This document shows, piece by piece, positions 36,605-44,130 of a stretch of DNA of 64,000 nucleotides (the stretch's first letter is position 1; every line of letters starts with the position of its first letter). A model generated the notes under the pieces. It worked only from the letters and a program-made list of their open reading frames with translations, was not told the origin of the DNA and did no database searches. The position numbers and the translations under genes are program-made. Source of the stretch: JABFRG01 sp038210445 (GTDB lineage Bacteria > Myxococcota_A > Polyangia > Polyangiales > Polyangiaceae); NCBI GenBank assembly GCA_038210445.1, contig JBBQWQ010000012.1, positions 1-64,000 of the forward strand, written 5' to 3'.

Positions 36605-38931
36605 GGACGAACCTTGCGCGGTATGGCCAAAAGCTCACCGAGCGACGCCGGATCGTAGAGCACCGCGTAGGCAAGGCAGCTGGCGAGCACGCGCTTCACG
36701 TAGCCACGGGTCTCTTCGTAGGGAATCGACTCCACCCAGAGGTCGAACTCTTGCGGCAGCGTACCGAGCCAGCGCCCCACCGCACCGGGGCCTGCGTTGT
36801 AGGCCGCGATGGGGAGCGCCGGGTGCGTGTATGTTGCACGCAGCTTGGAGAGGAGCTTGGTCCCCAGAGCCACCGACACCGCGGGCGTCTTCAACGAGCG
36901 TTCGTCGAACGAAAGGTCGGTCCCGGCCGCGGTATTGCGGGCGGTTTCACCCATGAGCTGCATCAGGCCCAGCGCATTGGTGGGGCTCTTCGCCTCGGGC
37001 ACGAAGCTCGACTCCTCGCGCATGATGGCCCACACCAGCGCGCGGGGCACGCTGTAGCGCGCGGCTTCGCGCTCCACTTCGACGCCGAAGGCGCGGGGGT
37101 ATGCGGCCTCCCACGGCGGCCGGAAGGCTCCCGAGGGATAGTGGTCGAGGTAGTCTTGCACCCGCGCGCGGAAGAAGGAGTGCCCGAGCGACCAGCGACC
37201 GGCCGCGTTGTAGGCCTGCGCGACCGCGGTAAGCGAGGCTGGCGTGGCCGAGTCGCCGGTGAGCCCAGCGGCGAAGAACTCGCGCTTGGCGAAGTCGACC
37301 TCGTCCACCGCCAGCAGCTGGCTGCCCCGGCGGAAGCCGTCGGAGGGCGCGTCGAGGGTGTCGCGGGCCGACGCGGTGGCCTGCTTCTCGGCGGCGCGCA
37401 GGGCAGCGTCGGCCAGGGGCGCGTCTTTGAGCCGGAGCTCGGCAGCTGCCTGGAGCATGTAGAACGAGAGCGGCACCGTCTCGATGATCTTCTGGTAGCG
37501 CTCGGTGGCGCCTTGATGGTCACCCGCGAGGTCGGCGAGGCGCGCGCGAAAGTAAGCCGCGCGGCCGGCGGTAGCCCAGTGGTGGTCGGTGGGCGTGAGC
37601 GCGATGATGCGGTCGAGGAGCGCGCGCGGTCCCTCGAGATCGCCCGATACCCACTGGGCCAGGGCCACCCGGAAGAGCGCCTCGGTTTTCATGTCGCCAT
37701 CGGGATAGTCGCGCGCCACCGAGAGCAGCGTCTCGCGGGCCTTGGGCTCGTCGCCCTTTTCTCGGTAGACGAAAGCCGACCGGAAACGTGCGTCGTCGGC
37801 GAAGCGGTGGGTCGGGAACTTGTGCTCCAGGCGCGTGTAGCGGTCGAGCGCCTCGTCGTTGCGCGCGGCGGAGCCGCTCGCCTTGGCACCGTTGTACAAT
37901 GCAACGACCTGACCGTCGTCTCCCTCGCACGCGCCAATGGCGTCGCCCCAGGCGTCGGCCGAGACACCTTTGGGCCGGCTGGGGGTGGCCTGGGCCCGAA
38001 CGGTCGCCGCTCGGCACAAGGCGCCGCGCGCAGAAGGCCCGAGCTTGGTCTCGGCGAGGAGACTCTGGGCCTCGGCGATGGCCCGCCGGCCGTCACCGGC
38101 GTCGGCGAACGCCTGGGCGCGTCGTGCGCGGTCGTCGGGGGTGAGCTCGGCCGAGGGAGTCGGGTGCATGCGCTTGCCCACCTCGCGCACCATCCGCTCC
38201 GCGGGCGTCGCCGAGGGCGAAGCGGGCGCCTCGATCACGATCCGCAAAGCGAGGGTGCGTGCCTCCTCCAGGTCGGCCGGAGTCGCACCGGGTGCTGCGC
38301 GGGCGGTAGCCACACGCAGCGCGACCTCTTCCCAGTGCGCGCGCTTGGGATTGTCCGTGAGCCACTTGCCGAAGATCGCGTCTGCGCCTCGCGCGTCGCC
38401 CTTGGCGTCGAGTGCGCGCCCCAGAAGGAGCTGCGCTTCCGGCTGCGGCGTGGCGCCGTCGGGCACCAGGCGCGCCTCGGCCACGGCTTCGTCGTATTTG
38501 CCCTGCGCCATCCAGCTTTCTGCCGCGCGAAAATGGGCGTACGGCGCGAGCGCGCAGGCGGGCTCCGCCGCGAGCACGAGGAGACGCGACGCGGATGCCG
38601 CGTCGTTGCCCTGCGCGTAGAGCCGACCCGCAAGGTAGCGCAGCGCGCAGGCGTCGGCCGGCCCCTTCACGGGAACGGTCTCCACGATTCGCGCCGCGCC
38701 CGCGGCGTCGCCCACATCGAGCCGGCTCCGTGCGGCGCCCTGGCGAGGCTCGTCGAGCAGGCGACCCGGCGGCGCGGGAGCCGGAGGCGCGCTCACCAGC
38801 GGCGCGGAAGCAATGGCCGACGCCGACGCCTCGGCCATTGCCACCTGGGTGGGGCTCGGGCTCGGCGTGGGCTTGCACGCCCAGAGCCCCAAGAGCGACG
38901 CCCACACGATGCGCGGAGCACGATGCGTCAT
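36601..38931 (-). CDS. Soluble lytic murein transglycosylase (SLT family) lipoprotein
   Basis: 776 aa. The signal peptide ends with lipobox LWAC, so it is lipid-anchored. Residues ~60-560 form a long TPR-like helical ring region ('YDEAVAEARLVPDGATPQPE', 'LFRVALAQWVSGDLEGPRALLD'). The C-terminal SLT domain has MREESSFVPEAKSPTNALGLMQLMG, with the catalytic glutamate, and AYNAGPGAVGRWLG. It cleaves peptidoglycan with 1,6-anhydro product formation. It overlaps the AddB-like gene by 4 bp and follows the FliJ-like gene by 30 bp, an operon that joins unrelated functions. Confidence 0.9.
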   Translation of the reverse strand: MTHRAPRIVWASLLGLWACKPTPSPSPTQVAMAEASASAIASAPLVSAPPAPAPPGRLLDEPRQGAARSRLDVGDAAGAARIVETVPVKGPADACALRYLAGRLYAQGNDAASASRLLVLAAEPACALAPYAHFRAAESWMAQGKYDEAVAEARLVPDGATPQPEAQLLLGRALDAKGDARGADAIFGKWLTDNPKRAHWEEVALRVATARAAPGATPADLEEARTLALRIVIEAPASPSATPAERMVREVGKRMHPTPSAELTPDDRARRAQAFADAGDGRRAIAEAQSLLAETKLGPSARGALCRAATVRAQATPSRPKGVSADAWGDAIGACEGDDGQVVALYNGAKASGSAARNDEALDRYTRLEHKFPTHRFADDARFRSAFVYREKGDEPKARETLLSVARDYPDGDMKTEALFRVALAQWVSGDLEGPRALLDRIIALTPTDHHWATAGRAAYFRARLADLAGDHQGATERYQKIIETVPLSFYMLQAAAELRLKDAPLADAALRAAEKQATASARDTLDAPSDGFRRGSQLLAVDEVDFAKREFFAAGLTGDSATPASLTAVAQAYNAAGRWSLGHSFFRARVQDYLDHYPSGAFRPPWEAAYPRAFGVEVEREAARYSVPRALVWAIMREESSFVPEAKSPTNALGLMQLMGETARNTAAGTDLSFDERSLKTPAVSVALGTKLLSKLRATYTHPALPIAAYNAGPGAVGRWLGTLPQEFDLWVESIPYEETRGYVKRVLASCLAYAVLYDPASLGELLAIPRKVRP

Positions 38932-38961
38932 GATTCGACAGAACGACGGCGCGGTCACGGT

Positions 38962-39441
38962 TCATCCCTTCTTGGGCACGAAAGCTTCTTGGGCCGCTTC
39001 TTCTTCGGCGGCCTCCCGGCGCTTGCGCTGTTCGAGCTCCCACTTGGCGTGGTCTTTTTCCACCACCGAGAGCTCGGCTTTTCGCGCTGCCAGCGCCGCC
39101 TGCGCCTCGGCTTGCGACAGGGAACGGGCCGCGAGAATCTCCTGCTCCTCGCGGGTACGGGCGTGGAGCGCAACGACCTCGGCGTCGGCGCGCACGCGAT
39201 AGGCCTCGAGCATGGCCATGTCGGACGCCCGGAGCACGCCCTCTGCCAGGCGACCGTGGCCTGCGGCAATTTGTGCGTCACGAAGAGCCTCGTGGGTTTG
39301 CGCGCGGTCGGCTGCCGTCGCCACCGCGCGCTCCTGCGCTTCACGGGCGCTCACCGCCGCGGCCAGGGCTTCCTTCGCCGCGTCGCTCTTCTGCTCACGC
39401 AGCTGCTCCAGAGGTTTCAGCGGGTACTTCGTGCGCGCCAC
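38962..39441 (-). CDS. FliJ/YscO-like coiled-coil protein
   Basis: A 159-aa, highly charged, almost entirely alpha-helical protein with long heptads. The N-terminal 'YPLKPLEQLREQKSDAAKEAL' matches the start of FliJ-type export-apparatus stalk proteins, and the length is right. FliJ/YscO proteins sit in the ATPase ring of flagellar or type III export systems. No export ATPase or other flagellar gene is nearby, so it could serve a distant gene set or be a coiled coil that merely resembles FliJ. It heads the SLT-AddB operon. Confidence 0.6.
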   Translation of the reverse strand: MARTKYPLKPLEQLREQKSDAAKEALAAAVSAREAQERAVATAADRAQTHEALRDAQIAAGHGRLAEGVLRASDMAMLEAYRVRADAEVVALHARTREEQEILAARSLSQAEAQAALAARKAELSVVEKDHAKWELEQRKRREAAEEEAAQEAFVPKKG

Positions 39442-39579
39442 CCCTGTGTTCTACCCCGGAGCGCGCCGGTCGCGCCAGTACCCGGCAGCGGGGAGCGGGA
39501 ATCGTGCCGAGGCGCCGGCGGGGGGCCGCCGGGGGAAAGGACGAAAGACGCGCATGGAGCTATGCTTCTGCTTGCCCGC

Positions 39580-40860
39580 ATGAACACCATCTCCGCGCGA
39601 CTGCACGACCCCCGCGGCCCCCGATGGCTCGGGTTCGTCTGGGTCGCGTTCGCGCTGGCGCTCTTCGTCGGCGGCTTCCTGGCCGCCGGTCTGCCTGCGC
39701 TCGCGGGAATGCTGTTCGCGCTGTGCGGCGTGGCGCTGAACATCGGACCGTTCTTCCCGCTGCGCTGGGCACCTTCGGTGGCGAACGTGGAGCTTCATCC
39801 GGGCGCACTTCGAATCCGCAACGCCGGGCTGCGCGACCGCGAGGTGACGGCGAAGCAGGTGCAGGGCGCCACCACGGCTCGCTCCGACGGCGGCGTCATG
39901 CTGCATCTCGGGGGCGTGGCCGAGGGCGGCACGCCGCTGGCTCTCGAGTTCGAAAGCGACGAGGAGGCGGCGCAGGCGCGCGAGGCTTTGGGCATCGGGC
40001 ACCACGGCTTCGGCAAGCTCTCCTGGGAGCCCTCGCCGGGCGACGCTTCCGGCGGGCGCAACGTCTTTCGAATCGTCTCGGCGGCGCTCTTCTTCCTGTG
40101 CGCGGTCGCTGCTGCGGGCGCTGCGGTGGAGTCGGCGTGGTGGGCGCTGTACGCCGCGTGCACGACCTTCGGGGTCATCACGCTCGGCCTCGCCGCGTTG
40201 CTCTCGATGCTCGCGTGGTCGGCGCCCCGGGTCCAGGTGAACGCCGACGGCGTCTCCTACAACAACGGGGGCGTAGGGCGCTTCATTCGCTGGGGCGAAA
40301 TCGCCAGCGTGAACCGCGCCAAGGACCACGTGGCCTTGAGCTACGCGCACGGGCACCCTCCGCTTTTGCTCCCCACCGCACTCACCCGCTGGTCGCGCCG
40401 CGGCATGGCCGAGGTCGACCAGGAGGCGTTCGTGGCGGTCGTGCAGTCGGGGGCGCGGCGCGCCCGCGGCGAGGGGCCTCGCAAGGAAGAGGTCGCTGCG
40501 CGCATCGAGGTGCTCCAGCGCGGCGGAGGCGCGGCGCGCGACTGGCTGGCGCGGCTCGACGTCGAGGCCCAGCGCCTCCTGGCCGGTGGCTACCGCGGCA
40601 GCGTCATGGACAAGGAAGACCTCTACCGGTTGCTCGGCGATCCCGATGCAGAGATCGAGGTTCGCGCTGCCGCCGCCCGCATCCTCCTCCGGGTCGACCC
40701 GAGCGCGGCGCGCGTGCGCGTAGACCACGCCCTCGCCACCAGCCGTGACCCCACCGAAGAGGCGCGCATTCGTCTGGCGACGGAGAGCGATCTCGAGAGC
40801 GCGGGCGACGCCCTCGACCAGCTTCCGGCGGCCCCGCCTCCGCGCGCCGCCCGCGCATGA
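39580..40860 (+). CDS. Membrane protein with alternating TM pairs and PH-like domains (paralog 1)
   Basis: 426 aa from the ATG at 39580; an ATG at 39562 lies closer to a GGAG. Two hydrophobic hairpins (residues ~18-55 and ~165-215) each precede a small beta-rich, bacterial-PH-like segment ('VELHPGALRIRNAGLRDREV', 'VQVNADGVSYNNGGVGRFIRWGEI'). The C-terminus is helical and cytoplasmic ('DLYRLLGDPDAEIEVRAAAARILL'), reminiscent of HEAT-type helices. It overlaps its paralog by ATGA. The function is unknown. Confidence 0.72.
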   Translation: MNTISARLHDPRGPRWLGFVWVAFALALFVGGFLAAGLPALAGMLFALCGVALNIGPFFPLRWAPSVANVELHPGALRIRNAGLRDREVTAKQVQGATTARSDGGVMLHLGGVAEGGTPLALEFESDEEAAQAREALGIGHHGFGKLSWEPSPGDASGGRNVFRIVSAALFFLCAVAAAGAAVESAWWALYAACTTFGVITLGLAALLSMLAWSAPRVQVNADGVSYNNGGVGRFIRWGEIASVNRAKDHVALSYAHGHPPLLLPTALTRWSRRGMAEVDQEAFVAVVQSGARRARGEGPRKEEVAARIEVLQRGGGAARDWLARLDVEAQRLLAGGYRGSVMDKEDLYRLLGDPDAEIEVRAAAARILLRVDPSAARVRVDHALATSRDPTEEARIRLATESDLESAGDALDQLPAAPPPRAARA

Positions 40861-42164
40861 AGGAGCTCCGCGGTGGCATCTCCGATCCCTTCGGGCCCAC
40901 CTGGACGCGCCTGGTGCTGCCTGCTTTATCTGTACTATGCATTTTTCTGGGCATGATGTTCTCGTCCGGAATTCTCTCGGCGCCGGCGGTCTTCGCCGGG
41001 CTGGCGCTCCTCTTTCTCTCGCCGCTCATCCTGGGGCGGCACGCGCCGCACGCCGCGCGCATTCGGGTGGAGCCGGGACGCGTAACCATCCGTGGGGCAT
41101 TCCCCCTCGACCAGACGCTCACGCCGCGAAACGTCCAGGCATCGTCTATCTCGGTCACGCCGCGCGGCGTGACCATGGCCATTGAGCGCCGCGACCGCGG
41201 GCGTCACCCGATCGTCCTCGACCTCCCCGACGAGCGCGCCGCCGACGCGGTCCGGACGGCCCTTGGCCTCTCGAGCCACGGCGTCGGCACCATCAGCTGG
41301 CCTACGCTGCCGCTCCCGTTCGGCGGGCTCGACGCCTGGGCGCGCTGCGTGGGCGCAGCCACCGCCCTCGTGGGTGCCGGTCTCATCGTACGGGCGGGCG
41401 ATCTCACCCCGCCGCATCAGCCCATGGTCGCCATCGGCATGGTGCTGCTCGCCGCCCTGCTCGTTTCGGTCACGGTGATCGTTTCCCGGCTCGCGCAGCG
41501 CGATCGCGGGCGCGTGTACCTGAGCCAAAGTGGCGTCTACGTGGACGCTGGGCGAGCGACGAAGTTCGTGGGGTACAGCGAGATCGCCAAGGTGCGGGTG
41601 GGCAAAACGGCGATTGTGTGCGAACGGCACGCACCTCCGGAGGGCGGCGAACCTTCGAGCTTCGTCATTCCCACGCGCATCGTGCGGCACCTTCGCCGGG
41701 GCACGTCACCGCTGGAGCGCCAGCACCTGGCCGCCCAGATCGAAGCCGCCGTCGTGCGGGCCAAGAAGGGAACGCCCGCTCTGGACGCGCCACCGGCCTA
41801 CGAATGGCTGCGGCTTCAGGGCCGACCGAGCGAGTGGTTGCAGAAGCTCGACGCCCAGGCCCAGGTCTTGTCGGGTGGCACCGGGTACCGCGGGAGCGCC
41901 ATCTCCGAGGGCGATCTGTGGTCGAGCCTCGAAGACCCCGACGCCCCCCCCGACGTGCGCGCGGCATCGGCGCGCATGCTCCTCCGCGCCAAGGGCGGCG
42001 CCGTCCGCGCCCGCATCGCAGCGGTGGTTGAGACGGTCCGCGACCCCAAGGAGGAGCACCTCTTGCGCGTCGCGCAATGGCCCACCCCGAACGAAGCGCT
42101 GCTCGAAGACGCGGTCGTCGCTGCGCGCGCGGCTGTGGGCCGAGATGCCACCCGCAAAGTGTAG
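40857..42164 (+). CDS. Membrane protein with TM pairs and PH-like domains (paralog 2)
   Basis: 435 aa, same architecture as the gene before it: TM hairpin at ~18-60, PH-like segment ('IRVEPGRVTIRGAFPLDQTL'), a second TM hairpin at ~160-215, a second PH-like segment ('VYLSQSGVYVDAGRATKFVGYSEI') and the shared C-terminal pattern ('DLWSSLEDPDAPPDVRAASARMLLRA'). The matching ends and the ATGA overlap show a tandem duplication with strong divergence. No enzymatic motif is seen. Confidence 0.72.
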   Translation: MKELRGGISDPFGPTWTRLVLPALSVLCIFLGMMFSSGILSAPAVFAGLALLFLSPLILGRHAPHAARIRVEPGRVTIRGAFPLDQTLTPRNVQASSISVTPRGVTMAIERRDRGRHPIVLDLPDERAADAVRTALGLSSHGVGTISWPTLPLPFGGLDAWARCVGAATALVGAGLIVRAGDLTPPHQPMVAIGMVLLAALLVSVTVIVSRLAQRDRGRVYLSQSGVYVDAGRATKFVGYSEIAKVRVGKTAIVCERHAPPEGGEPSSFVIPTRIVRHLRRGTSPLERQHLAAQIEAAVVRAKKGTPALDAPPAYEWLRLQGRPSEWLQKLDAQAQVLSGGTGYRGSAISEGDLWSSLEDPDAPPDVRAASARMLLRAKGGAVRARIAAVVETVRDPKEEHLLRVAQWPTPNEALLEDAVVAARAAVGRDATRKV

Positions 42165-42215
42165 CGGCGGGCTTTGCAGCAACTGGGGTTGTCGCCGTCT
42201 GATACCGTCGGTGGG

Positions 42216-42995
42216 GTGACCAGACGGCACGTCGAGCTCAGGGCCATGGCGGGCGGAGGCGTCATGCTCGCGTCCGCGGCGTGCACCGCACTTGTGTCGC
42301 TCGACGGGCTGTCGGGCCAGACGCGCGACGCAGGCTCCGACGCGGTCGCCCGAGACAGCGGCGCCTTCGACGACGTGGCCGCACCGGTGGCGGTCTTCTG
42401 CGCGCCCGCGCCCGGACTCGGCGCTTGCTTCGACTTCGAAGACGACATCAAGGACGAGTCGCCCAACCGCTTCACGCCCCTCGCCGCGCAGAACGTCGCC
42501 TTCGCGCCCGGCGTCTTCGGTCGCGCGCTCCAGCTCACCTCGGCGCCCGTGAGCTATCTGCTTTTTCCCGCGGCGAAGTCCCTCGAGTCCACCAGCTACA
42601 CGGTGGAGGCGTACGTCATGCCCGAAAGGCTCCCGGCTCCCGCCAAGCGCGCGGGCATCATGGACACCGACGCACGCGTGAGCGCGTTCCTCTACGACGA
42701 CGCGACGATTCACTGCCGCGGTGGCCGGCAAGATCTGGTCTCCCCCAAGGTACCCCTGGATACCTGGACGCACTTCGCCTGCGTCTGGACGCCCGCCGGA
42801 GGGACCCTGTACATCGACGGCGAGCCCGCTTCCCGCTACGTCGGAACAGGGCCTCCCGAGGGCGCGGATTCCCAGCTCATCATTGGCGGCAACCTTCCGA
42901 CGTTGGACGAGAATTTTGACGGCCGGCTCGATCGCCTCCGCATCTGGACCGTCGCCCGGAGCCCGGGCGAGGTCCGCGACGCGGCCCGCCGCTGA
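42216..42995 (+). CDS. LamG/concanavalin-like domain lipoprotein-like protein
   Basis: 259 aa from the GTG at 42216. A short hydrophobic N-terminus with SAACTAL acts as a probable lipoprotein signal. It is followed by an Asp/Ala linker and a LamG-type jelly-roll ('CFDFEDDIKDES', 'SYTVEAYVMPERLP', 'WTHFACVWTPAGGTLYIDGEPA', 'FDGRLDRLRIWTVARSPGEV'). Such domains bind glycans or proteins at the cell surface. The ligand is unknown. Confidence 0.8.
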   Translation: MTRRHVELRAMAGGGVMLASAACTALVSLDGLSGQTRDAGSDAVARDSGAFDDVAAPVAVFCAPAPGLGACFDFEDDIKDESPNRFTPLAAQNVAFAPGVFGRALQLTSAPVSYLLFPAAKSLESTSYTVEAYVMPERLPAPAKRAGIMDTDARVSAFLYDDATIHCRGGRQDLVSPKVPLDTWTHFACVWTPAGGTLYIDGEPASRYVGTGPPEGADSQLIIGGNLPTLDENFDGRLDRLRIWTVARSPGEVRDAARR

Positions 42996-43026
42996 CGCCT
43001 GCCGGCGGGAGTGCTAGCTTCACCGC

Positions 43027-44070
43027 ATGCGCGTTCAACGACTGCTTCCGTCGCTGCTCCTTCTCGGTGCTGCATTCGTAGGCGTCGCCAGCTGCCGCGA
43101 GCCAACGCAGATGGTCGTATCGTTCAAGACCAACGCATGCGCTGACGCGCCCGACCTTGGCATCGTGACCGCGCCTTCGCTCCAGGAGGCGCAAAGGCGC
43201 GTCAGCGGAGGCGAGCTCACCACGACACAGACCGCGTGCGTCGCGCCCTCCATGCTCGGCACGCTCACGCTGACCCCAGGCGGCGAGAGCGGCGGCACGG
43301 TGGTGGCGGTCCTGGCCCTTCGCGGCAAACGCCCCGAAGACTGCTTGCGCGATCCTTCGGTCGCGGGGTGCATCACCTCGCGGCGACGCTTCGCGTTCCT
43401 CGACCACACGCCACTGGCCCTGGAGATCTCCCTGGACCTCGACTGCGAGGGAAAGGTCTGCGACGCCTTCACCACCTGCAGCCGCGGCAGCTGCGTCGAT
43501 GCCCGCGTCGAATGCGAATCGAACGGCACCTGCAGCGAGCCCGGTCGGACGCTCGACGGGGGCCTCTTGCCCGACGCACCGGCCATCCCGGACGCGGGTC
43601 CCCTTCCCCTCCCCGACACCGGCGTGCAGCTCGACGCGGGTCCGATCCCTACGGCGGCGTGCCCGGCCCAACAGGCGTGCCGCGGCGGCCTGGGCTGCTT
43701 GGCGCCGTCCCAGTGCTGCCTTTTCAGCGGCAACGGTACCAGCTGTGGGCTTCCGGCGGCGAGCGTCAGCTGCGGCGTCACGGGGTGCTGCGCGTCCGAC
43801 GCGCCGTGCCCGACGAGCGACGAATGCTGCCTGCGGGGCGGCGCCACCGTGTGCGTCGTCAAGGGAACCTGCAACGACGCGCGGCCCTGCGGAACGAGCG
43901 CCGACTGCCGCATCGGCGAGTCGTGCATGGGAACTGGGGGAACGCCCTTGTATGCCCGAGGGACAGGCGGTGCACCGATGTACTGTCGGGGCCTCGCCCT
44001 CGACGGTGGGCCCCTGCGGGACGGGGGCCCGATGGCGATCGACGGCGGCGTCGCGGTTACGGTTCCGTAG
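43027..44070 (+). CDS. Cysteine-rich surface lipoprotein-like protein
   Basis: 347 aa. The signal peptide ends with GVASC, a lipobox. The N-terminal half is beta-rich. An Asp/Pro/Gly linker ('LLPDAPAIPDAGPLPLPDTG') leads to a cysteine-rich region of about 100 residues with CC pairs ('SQCCLF', 'TGCCAS', 'DECCLR'), probably disulfide-stabilised knots. The C-terminus is Gly/Asp-rich. Proteins of this style are frequent in Polyangia-type genomes and uncharacterised. Confidence 0.75.
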   Translation: MRVQRLLPSLLLLGAAFVGVASCREPTQMVVSFKTNACADAPDLGIVTAPSLQEAQRRVSGGELTTTQTACVAPSMLGTLTLTPGGESGGTVVAVLALRGKRPEDCLRDPSVAGCITSRRRFAFLDHTPLALEISLDLDCEGKVCDAFTTCSRGSCVDARVECESNGTCSEPGRTLDGGLLPDAPAIPDAGPLPLPDTGVQLDAGPIPTAACPAQQACRGGLGCLAPSQCCLFSGNGTSCGLPAASVSCGVTGCCASDAPCPTSDECCLRGGATVCVVKGTCNDARPCGTSADCRIGESCMGTGGTPLYARGTGGAPMYCRGLALDGGPLRDGGPMAIDGGVAVTVP

Positions 44071-44130
44071 CGAGCACAAACCGCGCCGCAAACTTGGCCC
44101 GACCTTCCACTCCTCCTTATCCCAGTGGGC

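Noticed and set aside
38962..39441. Evidence for a flagellar operon
   Set aside because: Only the FliJ-like coiled coil is present; no FliI, FlhA, FliG or other flagellar gene is seen nearby, and the che cluster is 16 kb away.
36751..40860. A very long open frame of about 1369 codons on the plus strand
   Set aside because: It is an antisense shadow of the lytic transglycosylase and FliJ-like genes and only merges at its end with the real membrane protein at 39580. High-GC codon bias creates such frames.
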